This document shows, piece by piece, positions 19,240 to 26,626 of a stretch of DNA of 34,160 bases; the first letter of the stretch is position 1, and every line of letters begins with the position of its first letter. The position numbers were made by a program, and so were the translations under genes. Origin of the DNA: an uncultured Bacteroidales bacterium (GTDB lineage: Bacteria > Bacteroidota > Bacteroidia > Bacteroidales > Muribaculaceae). The notes under the pieces were generated by a model. That model saw only the letters and a list, made by a program, of their open reading frames with translations. It was not told the DNA's origin and searched no databases. The stretch covers positions 1-34,160 of the forward strand of contig CANOUR010000017.1 in assembly GCA_947570265.1 (NCBI GenBank), in the 5' to 3' direction.

Positions 19240-20067
19240 TTATATCCGCGCGGTGAATGTGTCGCATCCGGGGAACATCGCGGCGGCTTTTTCTGCCAAT
19301 GTGTCAGACTCGAAGAGTGCGTAGACAGCCGATCCCGATCCTGACATGGATGCATACACAGCTCCGCTTTCTGCCAACCTGCTTTTCACGGCGGCGATTT
19401 CTGGTCTTTGGGCAAATACCGACTCCTCGAAGTCGTTTTTCACGCGCCCCGACCATTCGACCGGTTTGCAGGATATGATTTCATCCGGAAGGTGCAGCTC
19501 AGGAAGTCGCGGGGTAACATGCGCGTAAGCCTCGCGTGTCGACACGTGGGCTTGCGGTTTCACAACAGTGATCCACATGCCCTCGAGCGACAGATCGATT
19601 GGCTGTAGATCTGTGCCCGTCCCGGTGGCGATCATTGGCCTGTTCCACACGAAAAACGCGCAGTCAGCTCCTATTTGTCCGGCTATTTCAGCCAGATTCT
19701 CACGGCTCAGTCCCAGCGTGTGTATGTCGTTGAGCATTGCCAGCGTGAATGCCGCATCGGCCGATCCGCCTCCCAGACCGGCACCGTCGGGTATCACCTT
19801 GTGCAGAAAAATGTCTGATGCTGGTAGCGGGCCGGCAACGGCATCGAGTGCGCGATAAGCTTTCATCACAAGGTTGCTCTCTGTTGGGCAATCGCATGGT
19901 CGGCCTGTGACTGTCAGTGTGGTTTCAGCCCCTTTGGCAGGCACGATTTCGAGTATGTCGCGCCAGGGAAGTGGATAGAACACGCTCACAATGTCGTGGT
20001 ATCCGTCCTGACGGCGGTTGACGATGTCGAGTCCGATATTGATCTTTGCGTTGGGAAATCTTATCAT
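19240..20067 (-). CDS. ispE: 4-diphosphocytidyl-2-C-methyl-D-erythritol kinase
   Basis: 275 aa GHMP kinase that phosphorylates CDP-methylerythritol in the non-mevalonate isoprenoid pathway, which feeds IPP to the UppS encoded in this window. Start MIRFPNAKINIGLDIV is canonical for IspE (AKxNxxL), ruling out the longer open frame that would run through the tRNA gene. The ATP-binding motif PDGAGLGGGSADAAF lies near 90-105 and the C-terminal MSGSGSAVYALF loop near 243-254. The ATG is 6 bases after the T-tract of the tRNA-Leu terminator, so transcription may depend on read-through from the tRNA. Confidence 0.95.
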   Translation of the reverse strand: MIRFPNAKINIGLDIVNRRQDGYHDIVSVFYPLPWRDILEIVPAKGAETTLTVTGRPCDCPTESNLVMKAYRALDAVAGPLPASDIFLHKVIPDGAGLGGGSADAAFTLAMLNDIHTLGLSRENLAEIAGQIGADCAFFVWNRPMIATGTGTDLQPIDLSLEGMWITVVKPQAHVSTREAYAHVTPRLPELHLPDEIISCKPVEWSGRVKNDFEESVFAQRPEIAAVKSRLAESGAVYASMSGSGSAVYALFESDTLAEKAAAMFPGCDTFTARI

Positions 20068-20073
20068 GCTTAT

Positions 20074-20104
20074 AAAAAAATCGGACGCACTGTCAAGTGC
20101 GTCC
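20074..20104 (-). terminator. Terminator after tRNA-Leu, just before ispE
   Basis: Arms 20083-20091 and 20096-20104 form a perfect 9-bp stem with a 4-base loop; on the minus strand it is followed by GA and seven T residues (20074-20080). It ends 6 bases before the ispE ATG. Confidence 0.85.
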
Positions 20105-20119
20105 CTGATTATAACGATG

Positions 20120-20202
20120 TGCTCGAAGCGGGACTCGAACCCGCACGGCCGCGAAGCCAAGGGATTTTAAGTCCCTCGTGTCTACCATTCCACCATTCGA
20201 GC
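20120..20202 (-). tRNA. tRNA-Leu, anticodon UAA
   Basis: On the minus strand the acceptor arms GCTCGAA and TTCGAGC (20196-20202, 20121-20127) pair perfectly, with discriminator A at 20120. The anticodon loop is CTTAAAA between AGGGA and TCCCT, giving anticodon UAA for UUA codons. A long class II variable arm (TGGCTTCGCGGCC region) and the T-arm GCGGGTTCGAGTCCCGC are present. CCA is not encoded. It has its own promoter and terminator. Confidence 0.95.
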
Positions 20203-20213
20203 GGTTGTGCCCG

Positions 20214-20244
20214 CAAAGTTACAACATTCCGTGCAAATCTGCAA
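20214..20244 (-). promoter_or_regulatory. Promoter of tRNA-Leu
   Basis: On the minus strand TTG (20242-20244), 20 bases, then TAACTTTG (20214-20221), ending 11 bases before the tRNA 5' end. It begins just after the stop codon of the Rieske-like lipoprotein. Confidence 0.7.
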
Positions 20245-20252
20245 CATCATCT

Positions 20253-20765
20253 TCAGCGGCTCACCACTATGTATTCCAATGCGCCGCTGCCACGGTTGAC
20301 ATGATAGCGTGTGAGGGCATAGTGCATGTCCACAGCCGGCCCCGATAGGGGAGTGCCATAGTTTCCGAACACGTCATACGTGCTACCGCAAACCGCGCAC
20401 CGCGCCACATTCTCATCACGGTCAATCGCTATGCGTGTGTCCTGTCGGGCCTCTACCGGACAGGACAGGTCAAACGCCTGCGGATCGCCCAATATGTCGC
20501 ATACCAGCAGTACGCCGCCAAAACCTGTGTAGGTCATCGCCGTGTAGGGAAATCCGGCAGGAATCCTTTTGGATGCTATGAACTCTCGGTAATCGGTTGC
20601 GCCTGGCACACCATAACTCTCCCACATGCCTTGAGTTTGGAAAACTATGCTCACCGGCACAGGTGGTATGCGGTCGTCATCGAGCTTGTGGCAGGAGGGT
20701 AGCAAAACTATGGCGGCGGCTGTCAGAGCCGCCGCCACTATAGACGATATTGTGATATGTCTCAT
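20253..20765 (-). CDS. Rieske-like lipoprotein with altered metal-ligand set
   Basis: 170 aa. A signal peptide ending in LLPSC predicts lipidation at Cys25. The second half resembles a Rieske ferredoxin fold: DLSCPVE at 99-105, then C123-AV-C126-GSTYDVFG and GTPLSGPA, which parallels the classical CxxHGSxFDxxxG...GPA pattern. The two His ligands of a true [2Fe-2S] Rieske centre are missing: the first motif is CPVE and the second CxxC, leaving three Cys and a Glu. It may bind another metal or an unusual cluster, or be purely structural. The start overlaps the stop of the SRPBCC gene by 4 bases (ATGA), so translation is coupled; upstream is pyrE. Confidence 0.7.
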   Translation of the reverse strand: MRHITISSIVAAALTAAAIVLLPSCHKLDDDRIPPVPVSIVFQTQGMWESYGVPGATDYREFIASKRIPAGFPYTAMTYTGFGGVLLVCDILGDPQAFDLSCPVEARQDTRIAIDRDENVARCAVCGSTYDVFGNYGTPLSGPAVDMHYALTRYHVNRGSGALEYIVVSR

Positions 20766-21196
20766 TTTCCGGCGTTGAAAAAGTTGCCGAGCATCTCGCC
20801 CATGCGGTTGGCGGCTTCTTCCATCTTTGGAGCTACCAGAGGCTTGAGCATGGCAGGCACTTCCACTGTGATGGAGGCCATCAGCATAGTGGCATCAGGA
20901 GTTTCACCGGCCTGCGACAGATTGATGTCTACCGTCAGAGGAACAGGTGAGTTGGCTGCCGTGAAGGTCATTCCCTGATTCTCGCGGCGGTCGGTCACCG
21001 ACAGAGTGATCTCGCCCACAGGTGCGGCGGTGATTACTATGGCGTCGGTTGAGAAGCGTACATCGCCTATCTTTGAGCGTACATCCTCAGGAAGCTGATC
21101 GATATAGCTCTGATAGTCGCCGAGATTCGACAGTTTGGTGTACACCTCCGCCTGCGGGCGCTTGATTTCTATAGGTTTGCCTGAATAGGTTGCCAT
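20762..21196 (-). CDS. SRPBCC (START/Bet v1-like) family protein
   Basis: 144 aa, no signal peptide. The N-terminus SGKPIEIKRPQAEVYTKLSN has the strand-helix start of polyketide cyclase/Bet v1 folds, strands follow (VRFSTDAIVITAAPVGEITL; GMTFTAANSPVPLTVDINLS), and a long C-terminal amphipathic helix closes the cavity (LKPLVAPKMEEAANRMGEML). This fold holds hydrophobic ligands, but no ligand or activity can be assigned. It lies 46 bases after pyrE and overlaps the next gene by ATGA. Confidence 0.8.
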   Translation of the reverse strand: MATYSGKPIEIKRPQAEVYTKLSNLGDYQSYIDQLPEDVRSKIGDVRFSTDAIVITAAPVGEITLSVTDRRENQGMTFTAANSPVPLTVDINLSQAGETPDATMLMASITVEVPAMLKPLVAPKMEEAANRMGEMLGNFFNAGK

Positions 21197-21242
21197 TGTC
21201 GTTGTTGTGGTGATTGTCGTTGGGTTGTCTCTCGCAGAACGG

Positions 21243-21893
21243 TCACACGTCTTTCTCGTGTTTGGGAGTCCATCCTGCCGGGTCTTCGCGCCACTGGCGA
21301 AGTGTCTCGATATCTTTTTCCTTTATGTATTCTGTTTCCAGTGCGGCCTCAAGCATCGAATTGTAGTTGCTGAGTGTGCAGAGTTTCACATTGGCCTCTT
21401 TGAAGCGTTTCACCGAGATCGGGAATCCATAGGTGAATATAGCGGCCATGCCTACAACCTCGCAACCAGCTGCACGGATAGCCTCTACAGCTTTGAGCGA
21501 GCTGCCGCCTGTCGAGATAAGATCTTCGATCACCACCACCTTCTGGCCGGGCTTGAGATTGCCCTCGATGAGATTCTCCAGACCGTGATCCTTGGGCGTG
21601 GAGCGTACATATACATAGGGGAGACCCATCGTGTCGGCAACGAGTGCGCCCTGGGCTATAGCTCCTGTGGCCACTCCGGCAATCGCGTCCGGTTCATCAA
21701 AGTTCTCCATGATCAGACGACACAGTTCCACTTTGATGAAGTTGCGTATGTCGGGATAAGACAATGTCTTGCGGTTGTCGGTGTAGATAGGTGAATTCCA
21801 TCCCGATGCCCATGTGAACGGCATGTCGGGCTGAAGCTGTATGGCGCTTATTCTAAGGAGTTTCTCAGCAAGAAGACGGTCTAACTGTTTCAT
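21243..21893 (-). CDS. pyrE: Orotate phosphoribosyltransferase
   Basis: 216 aa cytosolic enzyme joining orotate and PRPP to give OMP in pyrimidine synthesis. The PRPP-binding loop VVVIEDLISTGGSS is complete, and YVRSTPKDHGLENLIEG is the flexible catalytic loop (the Lys-Asp-His element). The start MKQLDRLLAEKLLRISAIQL is typical of Bacteroidetes PyrE. It is the first gene of a three-gene unit with the SRPBCC and Rieske-like genes and has a well-formed promoter. No pyrimidine attenuator was seen. Confidence 0.96.
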   Translation of the reverse strand: MKQLDRLLAEKLLRISAIQLQPDMPFTWASGWNSPIYTDNRKTLSYPDIRNFIKVELCRLIMENFDEPDAIAGVATGAIAQGALVADTMGLPYVYVRSTPKDHGLENLIEGNLKPGQKVVVIEDLISTGGSSLKAVEAIRAAGCEVVGMAAIFTYGFPISVKRFKEANVKLCTLSNYNSMLEAALETEYIKEKDIETLRQWREDPAGWTPKHEKDV

Positions 21894-21918
21894 GACGGTA
21901 AATGTTTGATTTTGGTTG

Positions 21919-21949
21919 CAAATTTAGCGCATTGACCATCCATATGCAA
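21919..21949 (-). promoter_or_regulatory. Promoter of pyrE
   Basis: On the minus strand TTG (21947-21949), a 20-base spacer and TAAATTTG (21919-21926), 25 bases before the ATG; a full match to the Bacteroidetes consensus. Confidence 0.75.
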
Positions 21950-21995
21950 GAATTAGTGATAAAAATCAACTGTGTGATATGGATGTGGCAACGCC

Positions 21996-23387
21996 TCAGC
22001 GTATGACGGTTTTGCGGGTGGTGATCAGGCCGTCCTCGGTTTCCACACTCACAAGATACGTGCCGGCTGCCCAGCCCGATGCGTCAATGTCGCCCGCACC
22101 ATGCTGACGGCGCAGGCAACGGCCGTTGATGTCGCGCACTTCGATCCATTCGATCGGTGCCGATGCGTTGGCTATGATGCTGAGGGTGCGTCCGCTCATG
22201 TTGACGATGAATGAGTTTGACGGGCCGAATCCCTCAACGCTTTCAATGCCTGATGTCGGGGGAACGGGTAGTTTGCCTTCACTCACTCCCTGGAAGAAGA
22301 TCGACACCGGGAAATCGCCCTGATTGTTGATGAAAACAGCGTCGGGAACTGACACGGTCACCGTGTGCTCACCGCGGCTGAGGGCGCCGAGGTTGATGAT
22401 GCGGTTGTCAAGCACGTCACCCGGACACCAGTTGCGGTATGTCTGCCACCATTCATCTTTGCGCTCCGAATAGCCGTACACCGTATTAGCCTGTGTGTTG
22501 TAACGTCGGAACGGCTCGCACGATTCGCGTCCGGGCAGGAATGTCAGTGCAAGTTCATCATCGACATATATGAAATGCTGACGGCGGGTGTATTCTTCGC
22601 CCCCTTCGTTCGCACCGTGGTTGGAGATCACCAGCACGATCTGACTGTCGGTCACATCCTCGGGAACGGTGAAGGTGTAGGTCTTTTTGGTTGTGCCGAT
22701 TTCATCTGTCGCCTCAGTCTGATAATTGTTGAGGTTGAGGGTAATGTATTCAGGATTTTTCATCACTATGGGCACTATGATATTTTTGTCGGTTGTGCCG
22801 GCAGGCTGGCTCTCGCTTATAAGCTCAAGTGTGCCTTTGAAAACATCGCTGCGGTTCTCGCATCCTTTTACCTGCGAATTGGCGGTGTAGGGCATGCCGA
22901 ATATCTCAAGTTCCATCCACAGGTCATATGTCTGGCGCAGTCGGCTGTCTCGCAATATCAGGCTCAGATAGTCCATCCAATAGCCGTATGTGATCTGTCG
23001 CGGGCGCTTGTTCATGTCCATGAAGGGTGTTATGAAGCGCCCGAGCTCGATGCGCTGGACAGTGCCGTTCTCGTAGCTCTCGCTTCCTTTGGGCACAAAT
23101 GCGAGGTTGACATTGCCGATGCGGTCATAATTGTCGCAGCATGCTCCCACGGTGACATTCATCGTAAGATCGTTTCCTATCTTGTCGAGCTGCTCGTCAG
23201 TGAGTTTCACGGCGCATAGCGACGTGCGGTGGCGCAGCACACCGTCATCGAGATCTTTATCGGGGTGCGATCCCATATATCCGTCATAGAAAACCACTTC
23301 GTCGAAGATTCGCACAGTTGTATTGTCCGCCGAAGCGCCGGTTGCCATGCCGGCGATCGACAGGGCCACAAGGAGTTGTTTAATCAT
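21996..23387 (-). CDS. PNGase F-like secreted peptide:N-glycosidase with T9SS-type sorting domain
   Basis: 463 aa. A signal peptide (cleavage about after Ala20) precedes a two-lobed domain resembling peptide-N4-(N-acetylglucosaminyl)asparagine amidase F, which removes N-glycans from glycoproteins. Matching landmarks against Elizabethkingia PNGase F are CDNYDRIGNV (family CDEWDRYANV), LGRFITPF (family IGRFITPY), and EEYTRRQHFIYVDD (family AEWCFRTHTIAINN), plus NWCPGDVLDNRI. The catalytic triad residues Asp60, Glu118 and Glu206 map to Asp88, Glu159 and Glu265. From about 395 a C-terminal domain (IEWIEVRDINGRCLRR; GTYLVSVETEDGLITTRKTV) looks like a type A T9SS sorting signal, predicting export to the cell surface or medium. 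It is monocistronic and divergent from the His-rich exported protein gene. Confidence 0.8.
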   Translation of the reverse strand: MIKQLLVALSIAGMATGASADNTTVRIFDEVVFYDGYMGSHPDKDLDDGVLRHRTSLCAVKLTDEQLDKIGNDLTMNVTVGACCDNYDRIGNVNLAFVPKGSESYENGTVQRIELGRFITPFMDMNKRPRQITYGYWMDYLSLILRDSRLRQTYDLWMELEIFGMPYTANSQVKGCENRSDVFKGTLELISESQPAGTTDKNIIVPIVMKNPEYITLNLNNYQTEATDEIGTTKKTYTFTVPEDVTDSQIVLVISNHGANEGGEEYTRRQHFIYVDDELALTFLPGRESCEPFRRYNTQANTVYGYSERKDEWWQTYRNWCPGDVLDNRIINLGALSRGEHTVTVSVPDAVFINNQGDFPVSIFFQGVSEGKLPVPPTSGIESVEGFGPSNSFIVNMSGRTLSIIANASAPIEWIEVRDINGRCLRRQHGAGDIDASGWAAGTYLVSVETEDGLITTRKTVIR

Positions 23388-23418
23388 CAGTTGTAAAAAG
23401 TTGTAAATTACTTATTGA

Positions 23419-23450
23419 CAAAGATAGCTCTAAGACATCGTTTTTGCAAA
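23419..23450 (-). promoter_or_regulatory. Promoter of the PNGase F-like gene
   Basis: On the minus strand TTTG (23447-23450), a 20-base spacer and TATCTTTG (23419-23426), 31 bases before the start codon. The leader contains the sequence TTACAACT twice in tandem. Confidence 0.7.
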
Positions 23451-23465
23451 TTTTCGGAGCATCCG

Positions 23466-23496
23466 TTGCGCGCAGGATAAACTTTTTGTTATTTTG
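23466..23496 (+). promoter_or_regulatory. Probable promoter of the His/Pro-rich gene
   Basis: TTG (23466-23468), 20 bases, then TTATTTTG (23489-23496), a one-mismatch version of TAnnTTTG, 19 bases before the ATG at 23516. It is back to back with the promoter of the divergent PNGase F-like gene. Confidence 0.5.
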
Positions 23497-23515
23497 TGAG
23501 TCATATTACATAAAT

Positions 23516-24400
23516 ATGATTGTAATGAAACCATTTCTGAAAGCTTTGGCCGTTTTCGCGCTCGGTGCAGCGCTGTCGGTGCAGCCTCTCGAAGCTCGCA
23601 CTCGCCATCAAGGTGCACGAGGCCGTAACCATACTGAGGCACAGCAACGCCCATCGACTCCGCGACATACAAATCGACCGCCCGCCGGCAGCGGCAATAA
23701 CAACAACTCTCCTAAACACGGGAAGCGACCCGATAAACACAATAAGCACGATGCCGTAGGGCAGCCGCATGACAAACATCGCCCTGCCCGCCCTACGCCG
23801 CCGAAGCACGATAAAGCCCGGCCACACAAAGGTGGCCCGGGTTATGGCGACCGTCGTCCCGGTGGTCGTCCCGGACAGCGTCCGCTGCCGCCGTCGTCCC
23901 ACCACTATGGGCATGTGCCGCGTCCTCATCGTCCGTGGTCGCGTCCCGTTCCTCCTCCGAAATGGCGTCCGCGTCCGGGCATGCCGGGTGTCGGCACGAT
24001 CCTCGGACTGACGATAGGCACAGCGTTCAACGCAACGCTGAATTATCTGTCGGCTAACAACTACGTTACCATAGGCTACACTCCCGATGAGATTGTAGTG
24101 TCCGACGTGCCTATGTATGGCTACAGATGGCCGACCGCGCGGCTTCTCTATCGCAATGGCGCGCTATATGGCTCGCAATACGTCTATCCCGCATCGCGCT
24201 ACGACAATTCGAGATATTCATCGCTCTACAACCATTTCTGCAACATGTATGGTATGCCCGTGTCGGTCAGCAACAACGGCTCGTCATGCTCCGCTACATG
24301 GTTTGGAGGCGACAGCGGCTTCATAACGCTCAGTCTCGAGCCATTGGCCGATCAATATGGCCGCGTGCGCTATTTCACATCTGTCACCATGGGTGGCTGA
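23516..24400 (+). CDS. Exported His/Pro/Arg-rich protein of unknown function
   Basis: 294 aa (or 291 from the ATG at 23525). The signal peptide MIVMKPFLKALAVFALGAAL is cleaved near LEA-RTRH. Residues about 30-165 are low complexity, very rich in His, Pro, Arg, Lys and Gly (PKHDKARPHKGGPGYGDRRP; PSSHHYGHVPRPHRP), strongly basic and probably disordered. A hydrophobic patch (GTILGLTIGTAFNATLNYLS) leads to a compact C-terminal domain of about 100 residues with many Tyr and Asn and two Cys (FCNMYGMP; SSCSATWFGG). I do not recognise the family. The His content suggests metal or polyanion binding, which is inference. It ends 5 bases before the dnaG stop on the opposite strand, so the two genes converge with no room for a terminator. 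Confidence 0.75.
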   Translation: MIVMKPFLKALAVFALGAALSVQPLEARTRHQGARGRNHTEAQQRPSTPRHTNRPPAGSGNNNNSPKHGKRPDKHNKHDAVGQPHDKHRPARPTPPKHDKARPHKGGPGYGDRRPGGRPGQRPLPPSSHHYGHVPRPHRPWSRPVPPPKWRPRPGMPGVGTILGLTIGTAFNATLNYLSANNYVTIGYTPDEIVVSDVPMYGYRWPTARLLYRNGALYGSQYVYPASRYDNSRYSSLYNHFCNMYGMPVSVSNNGSSCSATWFGGDSGFITLSLEPLADQYGRVRYFTSVTMGG

Positions 24401-24405
24401 TCCGC

Positions 24406-26619
24406 TCATTTCCTCGGCGATATGATACGGTCGCCCAGTGCCTTGGCAAATTCACCTTTCAGGCGGTCGATCTCGATCGCCTGTTCCATTAGTTCACGCA
24501 GTTGTGCCATGTCGGGTTGCTGCTGGATCGACAGCGTCTTTATATCGTTGCGGAGTTTGCGCGCACGGCAGGTGAGGATAGCGTCTTTCAGTTCATACAC
24601 AGCACGTGTCATCAGCTCAGGCAATCTGTCGCGCTCGGTCTCTACCCGGGCATATTTGGTGTGGATCTTGCTCAGCACATATTTTTCGGCCACAAGTTCG
24701 GTAGCGAGTACGCGCACCCGGTCATCGGGGTCGTTAACGAGCGTGCGGGCTATGTATGCGCTGCGGTATTCATCGTCCTCGGCAAGTTCCATCGAGGCCA
24801 GACGTTCCTCCAGTTCCTTTTCCATTCGTCCGATCTCGGCCATGCCACCCGTGGCGTTCTCCCTTATCTTCTGATGTCCTTCGGCGCGCCGGGTGGCTGT
24901 TGCCTGCGCGGCATGCGCCCTTTGCATGGCGTAGTCAGCCGCCCAGTTTTCATCGGCCAGATGTTTGGCGGCCGCGAAGGTGTCGGCGATGTCGCTGTTG
25001 CTGAACGTCAGATCGTCGATAGCCAGCTCGCTTGCCACATAGGCTATCACCGATCCGTCGCCAAATTCGCTGTCATCGGTGATGTCGCCCAGCAGAACCA
25101 TGCCGTATTTCACGGCATATTTCAGCACTTGCAACTCATAGTTGCGCAGAAACCGTGTGTCGTCCAGCTGTTCGGTGCGGGTCGGTGTGGACGCCGCCTG
25201 CTGGTTCGGTTGTGCTTGTTCGGGTGTTATCAGAGCAGTGTCAGGATCGGCGTCGAGAGCTGCTCGCTCGCGTTCACGCTGATGATCCTCACGGCTTTTC
25301 CGTGCATTCTCGGCCATGAATTTCACCATCTGTGCCGACAACACACCCTCGTCGATATCGAGCATGCGGCTGCATTCCTGCACATAGACGGTGCGCTGTA
25401 TTTCCGATGGTATGACGGCGATCGACCGCACTATCTCGGTGATTGCGCGTGAGCGGGCTATGGGATCGCCCTCGGCTCCCTCGAGCAATATACGGGTCTT
25501 GAAGCGTATGAAATCGGTCTCGTTACCGGAGATATACGTCTCCACCTCCGACGACGAATGGCTTTGTGCGAAAGAGTCGGGATCGTCCCCTTCCGGCAAT
25601 AGCAGCACCTTCACATTCAGTCCCTCGGCCAACAGCATGTCGATACCACGCAGCGATGCCTTTATGCCGGCAGCGTCGCTGTCGTAGATCACCGTGACGT
25701 TCTCGGTGAAACGGTGTATGAGGTTAACCTGACGCTCCGTCAGCGACGTTCCTGATGAAGCGACCACATTCTCGATTCCGCTCTGGTGCATCGATATCAC
25801 ATCCATGTAGCCTTCGACCAGTATGCACTTGTCCTTCTTGTTTATGGCCTGACGTGCCTGATGCAGTCCGTAAAGTTCGGCGCGCTTGCTGTAGATGATG
25901 CTTTCCGGTGAATTGACATATTTTGCCAGATTCTTGTCATTGCGCAATATTCGCCCGCCGAACGCCACAACCTTGCCCGAGAGCGAGCGTATCGGGTAGA
26001 TGACCCTGCCACGGAAGCGGTCAAAAACTCGTCCTTGGTCATTCTTGCTGCACAGACCGGTGTCGATCAGATATTTCTCATTGTATCCCGCCTCAAGTGC
26101 CGTGCGCAGCAGGTCATCGCGTTCGTCAAGGGCATACCCCAGATCAAAACGCTTGATCATGGCGTCGTTGATACCTCTTTCGCGGAAATAGGCCAGACCT
26201 ATGTCGCGGCCGGCCTGCGTCTCGGTGAGGTTTCTCGCGAAATGGTTCATGGCAAACTCATTGACTGCGAGCATCGACTCGCGTGCGGTCTCCGCTTCCT
26301 GTTCTTCGGCGGTAAGTTCCCGTTCCTGTATCTCGATGCCGTATTTCCTGGCGAGATAGCGCAGGGCCTCGTAATAGGTAAGCTGCTCGATCTCCATGAT
26401 GAAGTTGACCGGTGAACCGCCTTTTCCGCAGCTGAAGCATTTGCAGATACCCTTGGCTTTCGACACCGAGAACGATGGCGTGCGTTCGTTGTGAAACGGA
26501 CACAGGCCTATATAGTTGGCTCCACGGCGCTTCAAGGTCACGAAGTCGCTCACCACCTCAACGATGTCAGCCGCATCGATGATGCGCTGCACTGTTTCAC
26601 GGTCTATTCGCTTTGCCAT
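24406..26619 (-). CDS. dnaG: DNA primase
   Basis: 737 aa enzyme that makes RNA primers at the replication fork. The N-terminal CHC2 zinc domain has C40-PFH43 and C61-FSC64; the core has the TOPRIM elements VEGYMDV (Glu269) and IYDSDAAG (Asp313, Asp315), and LLPEGDDPDSF beyond them. From about 430 a variable charged linker (DHQRERERAALDADPD; PEQAQPNQQ) leads to a helical C-terminal domain for the replicative helicase. Length is on the long side because of this linker. It is the last gene of a long minus-strand run, 7 bases after the PAP2-like gene. In many bacteria primase sits with rpsU and rpoD; here it follows rpoN. Confidence 0.96.
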   Translation of the reverse strand: MAKRIDRETVQRIIDAADIVEVVSDFVTLKRRGANYIGLCPFHNERTPSFSVSKAKGICKCFSCGKGGSPVNFIMEIEQLTYYEALRYLARKYGIEIQERELTAEEQEAETARESMLAVNEFAMNHFARNLTETQAGRDIGLAYFRERGINDAMIKRFDLGYALDERDDLLRTALEAGYNEKYLIDTGLCSKNDQGRVFDRFRGRVIYPIRSLSGKVVAFGGRILRNDKNLAKYVNSPESIIYSKRAELYGLHQARQAINKKDKCILVEGYMDVISMHQSGIENVVASSGTSLTERQVNLIHRFTENVTVIYDSDAAGIKASLRGIDMLLAEGLNVKVLLLPEGDDPDSFAQSHSSSEVETYISGNETDFIRFKTRILLEGAEGDPIARSRAITEIVRSIAVIPSEIQRTVYVQECSRMLDIDEGVLSAQMVKFMAENARKSREDHQRERERAALDADPDTALITPEQAQPNQQAASTPTRTEQLDDTRFLRNYELQVLKYAVKYGMVLLGDITDDSEFGDGSVIAYVASELAIDDLTFSNSDIADTFAAAKHLADENWAADYAMQRAHAAQATATRRAEGHQKIRENATGGMAEIGRMEKELEERLASMELAEDDEYRSAYIARTLVNDPDDRVRVLATELVAEKYVLSKIHTKYARVETERDRLPELMTRAVYELKDAILTCRARKLRNDIKTLSIQQQPDMAQLRELMEQAIEIDRLKGEFAKALGDRIISPRK

Positions 26620-26626
26620 CTCCGCA

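Noticed and set aside
20069-20096. E. coli-like promoter (TTGACA, 16 bases, TATAAG) on the minus strand just before ispE
   Set aside because: It is made from the terminator loop and T-tract, and Bacteroidetes sigma factors do not use the -35/-10 form.
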